Counted from the stretch's first letter, positions 9,015 to 18,490 are shown. The stretch is DNA of 64,000 nt from JADCGM01 sp943370355 (GCA_943370355.1 CALRQP020000015.1:18881-82880); one strand, 5' to 3'. Numbers and translations: made by a program. Notes: a model not told the origin generated them from the letters alone.

Positions 9015-9066
9015 CGCCGGTCCTTCCGAGCCCCGGCACTGCTCTACCCAAGCGCGCGGCGCGACA

Positions 9067-10182
9067 CTAGCGCAGTTCGACCTCGACTTCGGCAGACAGG
9101 CCCGGCCGCAACCGCTTCAGCGCCGCCTGTCCGGGATCAAGCCGGATCCGGACGCCGACCCGCTGCACGATCTTCGTGAAATTGCCCGTGCCCGGCTCGA
9201 ACGGGATCAGCGCGAACTCGGAGCCTGCGCCGGGCGCAAAACTGTCGACGCGGCCGGTCAGCGTCTCGTCGGGAAGCGCGTCGATGCTGACCTCGGCGCG
9301 CTGTCCAGCGACCATGCGAGCGGTCTGCGTCTCCTTGAAATTGGCGACAATGTAGAGGCCCTCGCTCGGCACGATGCGCATCAGGCGCGTTCCCGGCTGG
9401 ACATATTCGCCGGCCTCGACCTGCCGGTCGCCGACCGTCCCGCCAATCGGCGCGCGGATGAGCGCATGCGTCAAATCCTGCGTTGCCAGATCGAGCGCGG
9501 CCTTCGCCTTGGCCTGCGTCGCACGGGCCTGCGCGAGCACACCGAGCAGTTCAGCACGGCGAGCGCCCGCAACATCGCCTTCACGCGCCCGGCCGGCCAG
9601 TGCCGCGCGGGCCCGGCTCGCTTCGGCGATCGCGCCCGTTGCGGCGGAATTGGCGGCCTCGATGCTGCGTTTGGTCACGAACCCCTGCGGAAGCAGCGCA
9701 CGCTGGCGGTCGCGTTCGGCGATTGCGCGCGCAACTTCGGCGTCGGCGGCACGGATCATCGTCCCCGCTGTCGCCTCATTGGCCAAGGCCAGCCGTTGCT
9801 CGGCCCCGAGCCGGGTCAACGCCGCTTGCGCCGCATCGACGGCCGCATCCGCGACCTGCAAATCGGCGCGCGCTGCCGCGAGCCGCGCCCGATATTCCTC
9901 ATCGTCGAGCCGGACCAGAGGTGTCCCCGCAGCCACCCTGCTGTTGTCGGCCACGAGCACCGCGGCGACGAGTCCGCGAACCTTCGGCGCGACAATGGTC
10001 GAGTCGGCGCGAACATAGGCGTTGTCGGTCGAAACGCTGCGGCCTGCCGCATGGATATAGGCCCAGCCGGCCAGGATCGCGACGATCGCCAGCGCGAGCA
10101 CGATCAACGCGCGAGGCGGCTTGCGGCGCGCCTCGACCGGCGTCGCATCGAGAAAACTCTCTGCAAGTGGCTGTTCGGTCAT
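9067..10182 (-). CDS. emrA: EmrA-type membrane-fusion adaptor (HlyD family)
   Basis: Periplasmic adaptor linking an inner-membrane drug exporter to an outer-membrane channel; 371 aa. One transmembrane helix (residues ~24-46) is followed by the family text VSTDNAYVRADSTIVAPKVRG, a biotinyl-lipoyl-like fold, a long alpha-helical hairpin rich in Ala and Arg (~95-215) and a C-terminal beta domain. The start overlaps the stop of the tetR-family gene by four bases, so the two are translationally coupled. Its partner exporter is encoded divergently on the other side of the regulator, which is an unusual split of emrA and emrB. No TolC-type gene is nearby. Confidence 0.9.
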   Translation of the reverse strand: MTEQPLAESFLDATPVEARRKPPRALIVLALAIVAILAGWAYIHAAGRSVSTDNAYVRADSTIVAPKVRGLVAAVLVADNSRVAAGTPLVRLDDEEYRARLAAARADLQVADAAVDAAQAALTRLGAEQRLALANEATAGTMIRAADAEVARAIAERDRQRALLPQGFVTKRSIEAANSAATGAIAEASRARAALAGRAREGDVAGARRAELLGVLAQARATQAKAKAALDLATQDLTHALIRAPIGGTVGDRQVEAGEYVQPGTRLMRIVPSEGLYIVANFKETQTARMVAGQRAEVSIDALPDETLTGRVDSFAPGAGSEFALIPFEPGTGNFTKIVQRVGVRIRLDPGQAALKRLRPGLSAEVEVELR

Positions 10183-10793
10183 CGCATCACCCCTGCGCGG
10201 CGCTTCAGCGATGTCCGCGTCGATTCGAGAATGGCGTCGGAGGCTTCGCCCGCCCCGAGCGCACGCGCCAGCGAGACGGCGCCAACTGCCTCGGCGAGCA
10301 GTCCTGCTGCGAGCAATCCGCTGCCGCTGTCACCGTTTACAGCGGTCAACCATGCCGAAAGCTGACCCATCATCGCGGCAATCCCGTTCGCCAGCGCCGC
10401 GCGGGCCGCATCCCCGCTTCGGGACACTTCGGCCGCAAGCGCGGGCAGTGCGCAACCCCGTTCCGGACCATCGCGGTGCCGTTCTGAGACGTACAGATCG
10501 ATCCAGCCTGCCAGCGCTTCCTTCGGCGGCAGGTCCGCGAGTTCGCGCTGGAAGCGGCGACTCGAGTCGGCAAAACTCGCGGTGATCGCCGCCGCCGTCA
10601 GGGCATCCTTCGAGTCGAAATGCGCATAGAAGCCGCCGTGCGTGAGGCCTGCGTCGGCCATTACTGCGGCAACGCCAGCGCCAGCCAGACCTCGCGACCG
10701 GATCGCCCGCGACGCGGCGCGAACCACGCGTTCCCGCGTGGCTGCCTTGGCGGCCTCTCGCGATGTCCCAACGTTGGCTGATGAATTTTTCAT
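10179..10793 (-). CDS. TetR-family repressor of the EmrAB pump
   Basis: DNA-binding regulator, 204 aa. The start at 10793 (MKNSSANVG) is preferred over a longer open frame because TetR proteins begin a short way before the helix-turn-helix and the longer frame would run into the divergent emrB gene. The HTH lies at ~36-60 (GVAAVMADAGLTHGGFYAHF), with the typical F-Y-x-H-F end. Residues ~60-200 form the ligand domain, with CALPALAAEVSRS as in the TetR_C subfamily. The start codon lies inside an 18-bp palindrome, so the protein probably represses both its own operon with emrA and the divergent emrB. The inducer is unknown. Confidence 0.88.
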   Translation of the reverse strand: MKNSSANVGTSREAAKAATRERVVRAASRAIRSRGLAGAGVAAVMADAGLTHGGFYAHFDSKDALTAAAITASFADSSRRFQRELADLPPKEALAGWIDLYVSERHRDGPERGCALPALAAEVSRSGDAARAALANGIAAMMGQLSAWLTAVNGDSGSGLLAAGLLAEAVGAVSLARALGAGEASDAILESTRTSLKRRAGVMR

Positions 10794-10809
10794 ATGACGA
10801 ACATCATAT
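10792..10809. promoter_or_regulatory. Candidate TetR operator between tetR and emrB
   Basis: Perfect 6-bp half-sites ATATGA and TCATAT separated by six bases, with two further symmetric bases in the spacer. The palindrome overlaps the tetR start codon and lies 45 bases before the emrB start. That position allows one dimer to block both directions. Confidence 0.55.
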
Positions 10810-10853
10810 AAAACTCTAGGGATGAGCTGTCTATCCCGTTGCATAAAGCTACC

Positions 10854-12431
10854 ATGACCGCCGCTGCTGTTCCCTTCGACCCCACGACGATGCCCGAGCG
10901 GCGCAAGCTGCTGCTGTTCGCCGTCATGGCGTTCGGTCAGTTCATGGCGCTGCTCGACACGCAAATCGTCGCGGCCTCGCTCAATTCGGTGCAGGCAGGC
11001 CTGTCCGCCGGTCCGGACGAGATTGCTTGGGTACAGACCAGCTATCTGATGGCCGAGATCGTCATGATCCCGCTGTCCGGCTTTCTGGCCCGCGCGCTCA
11101 GCACGCGCTGGCTGTTCGCCGGTTCAGCCGCGCTATTCACGCTGTCGTCGCTATTGTGCGGCACTGCCACCTCGATCGAGCAGATGATCGCTTACCGCGC
11201 CATTCAGGGCTTCGTCGGCGGCGCGATGATCCCGCTCGTCTTCTCGACCGGCTTCACGATCTTCACCGCCGACAAGCGCGCGATGATCCCCGGCATCCTC
11301 GGCCTTGTCTCGACGCTCGCCCCGACGCTCGGTCCCAGCCTCGGCGGCTGGATCACCGATGCGGCGTCCTGGCGCTGGCTGTTCTTCATGAACATCCTGC
11401 CCGGCATCCTGATCACGCTGGCGGTACCCATCCTGGGCCGCATCGACGAACCCGACCCGAGCCTCCTCAAGCGGATCGACTGGCTGCACCTCGCGGGTCT
11501 CGCGCTGTTCCTCGGCGGTCTGCAATATGCGTTGGAGGAAGGCCCGCGCCACCAATGGTTCGACGATGCGCGTGTGGCGACGGCCGGATGGCTGTCGCTT
11601 GTCGGCTGCGCTGTCTTCTTCGAGCGCTGTTTCTTCTCGACCGCCCCGCTCGTCCGCCTAGCCCCCTTCCGCCGCCCGACCTTCGGCATCGCCTGCGGGC
11701 TCAACTTCGTCATCGGCTTCGGTCTCTACGCGTCGACCTATCTGATGCCGGTATTTCTTGGCCGGGTGCGCGGCTATTCGAGCGCCCAGATCGGCGGCAC
11801 CGTATTCGTCGCGGGCCTTGCAATGGGATTTGGCGCGCCGATTGCGGCCAAACTCTCCAGCCGCGCTGACCCGCGTATTGTCGTTGCTGTGGGCTTCACC
11901 TTTTTCGCGCTCGGCTTGTACCTCCTCTCCGCCGTCAATCCCGACTGGGGATTCTCCGAACTGCTGGTCCCGCAAATCGTGCGTGGCTTTGCGATCCTGC
12001 TCTGTATCGTCCCAACGGTCGGTCTCGGCATCGGCGGCGCCGCCCCGGCCGATCTGCGCGACGCGTCAGGCCTGTTCAACCTCACGCGCAATCTTGGCGG
12101 CGCGGTCGGCATCGCGCTCGTCAACACATGGCTTCAGGACCTGACGCGGCTGCACGCCCTGCGGCTGTCGGAAGCGATGGGCGCGCTGCCGGATGCCGCG
12201 CGGGACATGCTGACCGGCCTTTCGGCAATGATTGGCACCCTGACCACCGACAGCGCACACGCCTTGCTGATGGCGCAGGGCCAGCTGGCGCGCATCGTCT
12301 CGCGACAGGCGCTCACGCTCGCCTTCGACGATGTGTTCCTGCGCATGGGGTTGCTGTTCGCGCTCGCCATTCCGCTCGCCGCGCTGTGCAAGGCACCCGC
12401 GAACGGCGCAGCGCCGGCCTCCGAGCACTGA
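10854..12431 (+). CDS. emrB: EmrB/QacA-type MFS drug exporter (DHA2 family)
   Basis: Proton-driven multidrug exporter, 525 aa with about 14 predicted membrane helices, as expected of DHA2 proteins. Helix 1 contains GQFMALLDTQIVAASLNS (motif D1 region), followed by the motif-A-like segment and, in helix 5, GPSLGGWITDAASWRWLFFMN (motif C region). The ATG at 10854 is used. A TTG at 10839 and an ATG at 10890 are alternatives, and no convincing ribosome site separates them. It is divergent from its regulator and from emrA. The stop is one base from the convergent coxL-like stop. Confidence 0.9.
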   Translation: MTAAAVPFDPTTMPERRKLLLFAVMAFGQFMALLDTQIVAASLNSVQAGLSAGPDEIAWVQTSYLMAEIVMIPLSGFLARALSTRWLFAGSAALFTLSSLLCGTATSIEQMIAYRAIQGFVGGAMIPLVFSTGFTIFTADKRAMIPGILGLVSTLAPTLGPSLGGWITDAASWRWLFFMNILPGILITLAVPILGRIDEPDPSLLKRIDWLHLAGLALFLGGLQYALEEGPRHQWFDDARVATAGWLSLVGCAVFFERCFFSTAPLVRLAPFRRPTFGIACGLNFVIGFGLYASTYLMPVFLGRVRGYSSAQIGGTVFVAGLAMGFGAPIAAKLSSRADPRIVVAVGFTFFALGLYLLSAVNPDWGFSELLVPQIVRGFAILLCIVPTVGLGIGGAAPADLRDASGLFNLTRNLGGAVGIALVNTWLQDLTRLHALRLSEAMGALPDAARDMLTGLSAMIGTLTTDSAHALLMAQGQLARIVSRQALTLAFDDVFLRMGLLFALAIPLAALCKAPANGAAPASEH

Positions 12432-14705
12432 CTATTCGGCGGCCTGCCGCATGCCGAGGCTCTGGCACGCCCGCCACACCCGCTCCGGTGTCGCCGGCAT
12501 CTCGATCGCCGTGCCGTCGAGCGCGTCGATTATCGCATTCATGATCGACGGCATCGATCCGATCGTCCCCGCCTCGCCGCAGCCCTTGGCGCCCAGCGGA
12601 TTGGTCGGCGACGTCGTGCCCAGCGTGTCAAACGCCACCCAGGGCATGTCGTCGGCGCGCGGGACGCCATAATCCATGAAGGATCCCGTCAGGAGCTGCG
12701 CGCCCTCGCCGTAGACGATGTTTTCCAGCAGCGCCTGTCCAAGGCCCTGCGCGACGCCGCCATGCACCTGCCCCTGCAGCAGCAGCGGGTTCACGATCGT
12801 GCCGAAATCGTCGACGAGGCTGTAGTGCGTGACCTTGACCATGCCGGTGTCAGGATCGATTTCGACCTCCGCGACATGGCAGCCATTGGGGTAGGTCGGG
12901 CTCGGCTTTGCGGGCGCATAGCGATGCCGGCCGTCGAGCGCCCCCGGATTGGCGGCCGACAATTCGGCGAGCGACGCCGTGCGATTGCTGCCGCGCGCCC
13001 GGAAGACGCCTTCGGCATAGTCGACGTCCTCGGCATCGAGCATCGGCTTCGCAAGTTCGATGCCGCGGGCGATCAGATCTTCGGCAGCCCCGAGCACGGC
13101 GCCGCCACCCCACGCCATCGAGCGCGAGCCGCCAGTGCCATTGCCCTGGTCGAGCCGGTCGCTGTCGCCCTGCACGATGCGCACCTGCTCCATCGGCACG
13201 CCGAGCTTTTCGGCGAGCACCTGCGCATAGACCGTCTCATGGCCCTGGCCGTTGGACTGGGTGCCAACAGCGGCTTCGACGATCCCGTCGGACGCAACGC
13301 GAATGTCGGCGAATTCGTCCGCCGATCCGCCGCCCGCGATCTCGACATAATAGCAAAGCCCGCGCCCATAGCGCTTGCCGCGCCGCCCCGCCTCGGCCTT
13401 GCGCGCCGGAAACCCGGCCCAGTCTGCATTCGCGAGTGCCTTGTCGAGCACCGCCGGGAAATCGCCGACATCGAACGTCAGTCCGAGCCCGTTGGCATGC
13501 GGCAATTCCGACGGCTTCAGCAGGTTGCGGCGCCGGATTTCGTCAACGCCGAGGCCGATTTCGCGCGCCGCCGCTTCGAGCAGCCGCTCCATCAGATAGG
13601 CGCTCTCCGGGCGTCCCGCGCCGCGATAGGCATCGACGGGCGCTGTCGACGTGACGACCCCATGCACCTTGTTGTGGATCGCCGGGATCCGGTAGACGCC
13701 GCCCATGATCCGCCCGCCGGCCATCGTCTGGATCGCCGGCCCGAAGATCGACTGATAGGCTCCGAGTTCGCTCCAGGTTTCGACCTGCAGGCCGAGGATC
13801 ATGCCATCCTTGTCGAGCGCGAGCGCGGCATCGCTGACCATCGCGCGCCCATGCGTGTCGGTCTGAAACGCATCGCCGCGGTCGCCCGTCCATTTGACCG
13901 GCCGCCCCAATTCGTTCGCGGCATGCAGCACCAGCACATATTCGGGGTAGATGAAGGTCTTCATGCCGAAGCCGCCACCGACGTCCTGGGTGATGATCCG
14001 CACCTGGTCGGCCGGGATTTTCATGATCATGCCGGCCAACATCGCCCGCATCCCGGCAACGCCCTGGCTGCCGACATTGAGCACGAACTTGTCGTCCTCA
14101 AAACGCCCGACCGCCGCGCGCACCTCCATTGACGTCGGTGCGATGCGGTTCTGCACGATGCGCCGCCGCGTCACATGCGCCGCGCCCGCAACCGCTGCCG
14201 CCGCCTTGTCGGCATCGCCGACCTGCCACAGGAAAATATCGTTCGAGGCCGCACCCTCCCACAACACCGGCGCGCCAGCGGCCAGTGCCTCGTCCATGTC
14301 GGAGACGGTGGGCAGCTCTTCATAATCGACTTCGATCGCTTCCGCCCCGGCCCGCGCTGCTTCGCGCGTCTCGGCGACGACAAATGCCACACCGTCGCCG
14401 ACGAAGCGCACCCGGTCGGTGCACAGGATCGGGCGCGGGGTCTTCAGGTCGCCCGACAGCGGCACGATGCAAGGGATCGGGCCGTAACCGGCAACGTCCG
14501 CACCGGTATAGACCGCGAGCACGCCGGGGATCGCCTTCGCCGCTTCGGTATCGACCGAAAGGATACGCGCGTGGCCGTAAGGCGAGCGCAGCGTCACCGC
14601 ATAGACTTGACCTTCTGCCTGCAGATCGTCGGTGTAATTGCCATGGCCCGTCAGCAGCCGCTGATCCTCGACCCGGGTGACCGACTGACCGACACCGAAC
14701 TTCAT
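12432..14705 (-). CDS. CoxL-type (form II) molybdopterin-binding hydroxylase subunit
   Basis: Large subunit of a xanthine-dehydrogenase-family molybdenum hydroxylase, 757 aa. It has the N-terminal ab-hammerhead (RLLTGHGNYTDDL), GGGFGMKTF, and the active-site loop AYRGAGR at 359-365. That loop is the form II signature; true CO dehydrogenases have AYxCSFR. The catalytic glutamate is E711 in KGCGEAGT. The FeS (CoxS) and FAD (CoxM) subunits that normally lie beside it are absent, as are maturation genes. Its start overlaps the stop of an epimerase-like gene by 4 bases. The substrate cannot be predicted; aldehydes or N-heterocycles are typical for form II. Confidence 0.88.
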   Translation of the reverse strand: MKFGVGQSVTRVEDQRLLTGHGNYTDDLQAEGQVYAVTLRSPYGHARILSVDTEAAKAIPGVLAVYTGADVAGYGPIPCIVPLSGDLKTPRPILCTDRVRFVGDGVAFVVAETREAARAGAEAIEVDYEELPTVSDMDEALAAGAPVLWEGAASNDIFLWQVGDADKAAAAVAGAAHVTRRRIVQNRIAPTSMEVRAAVGRFEDDKFVLNVGSQGVAGMRAMLAGMIMKIPADQVRIITQDVGGGFGMKTFIYPEYVLVLHAANELGRPVKWTGDRGDAFQTDTHGRAMVSDAALALDKDGMILGLQVETWSELGAYQSIFGPAIQTMAGGRIMGGVYRIPAIHNKVHGVVTSTAPVDAYRGAGRPESAYLMERLLEAAAREIGLGVDEIRRRNLLKPSELPHANGLGLTFDVGDFPAVLDKALANADWAGFPARKAEAGRRGKRYGRGLCYYVEIAGGGSADEFADIRVASDGIVEAAVGTQSNGQGHETVYAQVLAEKLGVPMEQVRIVQGDSDRLDQGNGTGGSRSMAWGGGAVLGAAEDLIARGIELAKPMLDAEDVDYAEGVFRARGSNRTASLAELSAANPGALDGRHRYAPAKPSPTYPNGCHVAEVEIDPDTGMVKVTHYSLVDDFGTIVNPLLLQGQVHGGVAQGLGQALLENIVYGEGAQLLTGSFMDYGVPRADDMPWVAFDTLGTTSPTNPLGAKGCGEAGTIGSMPSIMNAIIDALDGTAIEMPATPERVWRACQSLGMRQAAE

Positions 14706-15487
14706 GGGGATTCCTCCAGGCAGGCCCGTAGGCCGTGGACATAGTCAGGATAGCGCAACACGACGCCGAGGTCGCGTTTCATCTTGCCATTCGCGATGCG
14801 GCGGCGCTCGCTGTAAAATGCGCGAGCCTGCGGGGATAGCGCCGCTGGTGCAACCCGCGGCGGGTAAGGCGCGGCGAGCAGGTCGCAGGCAGCCTCAGTC
14901 ACCACGCTTCCGGAGGCCGGCCGGTCATCAGCGATATTGTAGACACCGGGTCGAGGCCGCTCGATCGCCGCGATCACGGCACCGACAATATCATCGACAT
15001 GAATGCGGCTGAAAAGATGCCCGGGCGCATCAACGCGCTGCGCCTGTCCGCTGCGTACCCGGTCGATCGCCGACCGTCCGGGGCCGTAAATGCCCGGCAG
15101 CCGGAACACATGCGCATCCGGCATCGTTTGCCACGCGAGGTCGGCGTCGCTGCGCGCCGAGCGCCGGCCCGTCCCAACCGGCGCACTCTCATCGACCCAT
15201 GCCCCGTCGGTGTCGCCATAGACGCCGGTCGAAGACAGATAGCCAATCCACGCCCCGCTCGCCCGGATCGCATCGCCATAGTGCAGCAGTACCGGATCAC
15301 CCGCCTCATTTGGCGGCACCGACGACAGGATGTGCGTCGCCCGCCCGATCGCGCCCACGACCGCCGGATCGTCGAACACCAGCACCCCGTCGCGCGCCGA
15401 CTGGCGGGTGCCGGTCACCGCCCAGCCCTTGGCGCGCAACGCCGTCGCAAGCCGCGTCGCGGTATACCCCATGCCGAAAATCAGCAC
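14702..15487 (-). CDS. NAD(P)-dependent epimerase/SDR-like protein (YeeZ type)
   Basis: Extended short-chain-dehydrogenase fold, 261 aa. The N-terminus reads LIFGMGYTATRLATALRAKG, with GxGYTA in place of the usual GxxGxxG, as in the YeeZ group. YLSSTGVYGD (near 96) provides the active-site serine/tyrosine region, and RLPGIYGPGRS and HVDDIVGAVIAAIERP match the family. It is translationally coupled to the downstream coxL-like gene. That could mean a role in processing the product or cofactor of that enzyme, but there is no direct evidence. Substrate unknown. Confidence 0.78.
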   Translation of the reverse strand: MLIFGMGYTATRLATALRAKGWAVTGTRQSARDGVLVFDDPAVVGAIGRATHILSSVPPNEAGDPVLLHYGDAIRASGAWIGYLSSTGVYGDTDGAWVDESAPVGTGRRSARSDADLAWQTMPDAHVFRLPGIYGPGRSAIDRVRSGQAQRVDAPGHLFSRIHVDDIVGAVIAAIERPRPGVYNIADDRPASGSVVTEAACDLLAAPYPPRVAPAALSPQARAFYSERRRIANGKMKRDLGVVLRYPDYVHGLRACLEESP

Positions 15488-15502
15488 GCGCCGTGCCCTG
15501 TC

Positions 15503-16750
15503 CTACTGGATGCCCGGCTCGCCCAGATGTTCGGCCTTCCAGCGCATCGACATCGCGATCCGGCTGCGCCCCGACGGATGGTCGTAGAACACCGCTTCCT
15601 CCAGCGGCGTCGGCTCGAGTTTGCGGTAGGTCGACAGCTTCAGCGCCGTCTTGGCGAAACTGTCCGGCGCACGCGCGACATTCAGTCCGAAGATGTCCGC
15701 CTCAGCCTCCTGCACCCGCGTGATCGTGTTGGTCACCGGCGTCGCCACCAGGAAAAAGGCGGAGATGACGATAATCGCGACCGGCACGACGGCGGGATCG
15801 GCGACGTCGGTGACGCCCCAGCGCTCACCGTAGCGCCGCAGCAGCGCTGGCGTGCCCTTCGCGGCCACCCAGAAGCCGGCGAGGAACACGAGCCCGAACA
15901 TCATCAGCCCCTTGTAGCCATGATTCAGCACATAATGGCCGAGCTCGTGCCCCATGACGGCGCGCACCTCGTCCGGCGGCTGCTTTAGCAGATTGTCGTT
16001 GAGCGCGACGCGCGTCGTGCCCGCAAGACCGCCGACGTTCGCGGAAATCCGCGTCGTCTGCCGCGATGCGTCGACGACGAGCACATTGTCGGCCGGCACG
16101 CCGTTCGCGCGCGCCATCGACAGGATCGCATGCTGGAGCGGCGACGGCGGCATCGGGGTATATTTGTTGAACAGCGGCTCGATGAGCACGGGCGAGAGCA
16201 CTGCCAGCACGAAAAAGCCAGCCGTGGCAATCAGCGTGCCCCACGCCCACCAGGCCTCGCCGGTGCGCCGCACCATCGCCAGAAGGCCAGCGATCAGCAG
16301 CGACCCGATGACGATCCCGATGCCGACGCCGATCAGCTGCTCGCCGAACCACGGACCGAAGGTCTGGGTCGCCAGATCATATTGATGCTCGCGAATGAAG
16401 CCGGTGTAGATCGTCCACGGCAAGCCGAGCACGAAGGTCAGCACGATGAACGCCGCAGAGAACAGTAGCGAGCCGAGGAACTTGCGCTGCGTGACGCGGC
16501 GGCTCCATGCCGACAGCCGCGCTGCCCAGCCGAAATGCAGGACCACGAGATTGACCGCCACCCCGACAAGGAATCCCCACAGTAGCAGCCAATAGCCGCC
16601 CTCGAAATAGGCATCCGACTTCGCTCGCGCCGCGCCATTGACAGTGGCGAGATAGGCCCGCGTTGCGGCCTCCGGATCAAAGCCCGCCTGTGCAAAGGCC
16701 GGAACGGCGATGCTGGCAGCAATCGACGTCAGAAACAGCTTGGATTTCAT
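15503..16750 (-). CDS. M48 family (Ste24/CAAX-protease-like) membrane metalloprotease
   Basis: Integral-membrane zinc protease, 415 aa. It has a possible signal peptide (KLFLTSIAASIAVPAFA), about six or seven membrane helices, and the zinc motif HELGH at residues 268-272 in VMGHELGHYVLNHG. The distal glutamate is probably in QEAEADIFGLN. The Ste24 resemblance includes GFIREHQYDLATQTF before the catalytic domain. Bacterial relatives act in membrane-protein quality control; farnesylated substrates do not exist here. It sits 15 bases from the epimerase-like gene on the same strand and may be co-transcribed with it. Confidence 0.88.
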   Translation of the reverse strand: MKSKLFLTSIAASIAVPAFAQAGFDPEAATRAYLATVNGAARAKSDAYFEGGYWLLLWGFLVGVAVNLVVLHFGWAARLSAWSRRVTQRKFLGSLLFSAAFIVLTFVLGLPWTIYTGFIREHQYDLATQTFGPWFGEQLIGVGIGIVIGSLLIAGLLAMVRRTGEAWWAWGTLIATAGFFVLAVLSPVLIEPLFNKYTPMPPSPLQHAILSMARANGVPADNVLVVDASRQTTRISANVGGLAGTTRVALNDNLLKQPPDEVRAVMGHELGHYVLNHGYKGLMMFGLVFLAGFWVAAKGTPALLRRYGERWGVTDVADPAVVPVAIIVISAFFLVATPVTNTITRVQEAEADIFGLNVARAPDSFAKTALKLSTYRKLEPTPLEEAVFYDHPSGRSRIAMSMRWKAEHLGEPGIQ

Positions 16751-16821
16751 TCGATGCCCCCGATGGTTCAGCTGTACCTTAGTCGTGCCGGCTATCGGTA
16801 CGGAAGGCCCAACCTTTGGGG

Positions 16822-17823
16822 CTAGTCGTCCTCATCCTCGAAGCCGGCAAGCGCCAGCGCCTTCGCCTTGATCTGTCGGGTCGCGCACCAGTGGACGAGC
16901 GCATCCTCGCGGCCGTGGGTGACCCAAACCTCCTTTGGGCCCAGCTCGGACAGCGTATCGGTCAGTTCGTCCCAGTCGGCGTGGTCGGAGACGATCAGCG
17001 GCAGTTCGACGCCGCGCTGCACGGCGCGCTGGCGGATGCGCATCCAGCCCGAGGCCATTGCGGTGATCGGGTCGGGCAGGCGGCGCGACCAGCGATCGTT
17101 GAGCGCAGACGGCGGCGCGACGACGATCTGGCCCTTGAGATCGGCGGGCTTGAGGCCCTCGATGGTGCGCAGCTCACCGAGGTCGACACCGTGGGCCTGG
17201 TAGAGGTCGCAGAGCTTCACCATCGCGCCGTGGATATAGATCGGCTGCCGCCAACCGAGCTGGCGGAGGTGCGCGATAACGCGCTGCGCCTTGCCGAGCG
17301 CATAGGCGCCGATCAGCACCGACCGCTCGGGCGCGTCGCGCAAGGCATCAAGCACCTTGGCCATCTCGTCGGATGCGTCGGGGTGGCGGAACACCGGCAG
17401 GCCGAAGGTCGCCTCGGTCACGAAGATTTCGCAGGGCACCGGCTCGAACAGCGCGCAAGTCGGGTCGGGACGGCGCTTATAGTCCCCCGAGACGACGATG
17501 CGCTCGCCGCGATACTCCATGACGATCTGCGCTGAGCCGAGGACATGACCGGCGGGGACGAACGACACGTTGACCTCGCCGATCTTCAACTGCTCGCCAT
17601 AGCCGATGCCTTGGCCGCCGGGCTGGTCGCCGTAGCGCACCTGCATGATCGCCAGCGTCTCCGGGGTCGCGAGCACTTTGCCATGACCGGCGCGGGCATG
17701 GTCGGCGTGGCCGTGGGTGATCAGAGCGGATGGCTTGGGTCGCGAGGGATCGATCCAGAAATCGCCGGGGACGACATGGATGCCCTCGGGATGGGGCTTC
17801 AGCCAGGAACCGAGCGCGGGCAC
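16822..17823 (-). CDS. Ligase-associated DNA exonuclease (metallo-beta-lactamase fold)
   Basis: Manganese-type DNA nuclease of the MBL/beta-CASP superfamily, 333 aa. The metal motif HGHADH is at residues 37-42, followed by PAGHVLGSAQ and VSGDYKRRPDP, with a C-terminal beta-CASP half. The text GDFWIDPSRP before the first motif is typical of the exonuclease encoded with the ATP-dependent ligase, Lhr-Core helicase and PdeM. The start is a GTG at 17823; no in-frame ATG lies close upstream. It is separated from the ligase gene by 10.6 kb and transcribed away from the helicase. Confidence 0.87.
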   Translation of the reverse strand: MPALGSWLKPHPEGIHVVPGDFWIDPSRPKPSALITHGHADHARAGHGKVLATPETLAIMQVRYGDQPGGQGIGYGEQLKIGEVNVSFVPAGHVLGSAQIVMEYRGERIVVSGDYKRRPDPTCALFEPVPCEIFVTEATFGLPVFRHPDASDEMAKVLDALRDAPERSVLIGAYALGKAQRVIAHLRQLGWRQPIYIHGAMVKLCDLYQAHGVDLGELRTIEGLKPADLKGQIVVAPPSALNDRWSRRLPDPITAMASGWMRIRQRAVQRGVELPLIVSDHADWDELTDTLSELGPKEVWVTHGREDALVHWCATRQIKAKALALAGFEDEDD

Positions 17824-17860
17824 GGCAGCAATATGAGCGAGCGGCCCGGCTTGTTCCAGA

Positions 17861-18490
17861 CTAAGCGGCGGGCGGCGGTGCGGGCATCAGCGCATTGTCG
17901 AGGTCGTTGGCGCGGACATAGGCGGGGCGGGCCGAGTTGCGCGCGACATAGGCCTCGAACGCCGGGCGCTTCTCGACGGTCCCGAACTGCATGCCCCAGC
18001 CGAGCTGCGCGCCGACATAGACGTCGGCAGCGGAAAAGCGGTCGCCGCCGATGAACTCGCGGTCCTGCAAGGCACCCTCGAGCGTGTCCACAACGTGCGC
18101 CTTCGTCCCATAGCCGACCATCCCTTCGCGCTCGGGTGGCACCTGCACCCCCAATTGCGTGTTGATAATTGCCTGCTCGACCGGACCGGCGGCGAAGAAC
18201 AGCCAGCGGTAATAGTCGGCGCGGTCCGAAGGCGCCGGCGCCAACCCGGCATCGGGGAAGGCGTCCGCAAGATAAGCGCAGATCGCCGCGCATTCGGTGA
18301 CGACATGGCCGTTGTGAACGATCGCCGGGACCTTGCCCATCGGGTTGATCGCCAGATAGGCGGGCGCCTTCATCGTCGTCGCATAGTCGAGGAGTTCAGT
18401 GCGATAGGGCCGGCCGACTTCTTCTAGCATCCAGCGCACGATGCGGCCACGCGACATCGGGTTGGTGTAGAAAACCAGTTCATCAGCCAT
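17861..18490 (-). CDS. Glutathione S-transferase
   Basis: Cytosolic GST of 209 aa with an N-terminal thioredoxin-like domain (ELVFYTNPMSRGRIVRWMLEE; the Ser after Met is the likely glutathione-activating residue), the cis-Pro segment MGKVPAI, the glutathione-binding VVTECAAICAYLA, and an all-helical C-terminal half with GDRFSAADVYV. The ATG at 18490 has AAGG at good spacing. It lies 37 bases before the exonuclease on the same strand, so the two may share a transcript. A palindrome ~70 bases upstream could bind a regulator. Substrate unknown. Confidence 0.9.
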   Translation of the reverse strand: MADELVFYTNPMSRGRIVRWMLEEVGRPYRTELLDYATTMKAPAYLAINPMGKVPAIVHNGHVVTECAAICAYLADAFPDAGLAPAPSDRADYYRWLFFAAGPVEQAIINTQLGVQVPPEREGMVGYGTKAHVVDTLEGALQDREFIGGDRFSAADVYVGAQLGWGMQFGTVEKRPAFEAYVARNSARPAYVRANDLDNALMPAPPPAA

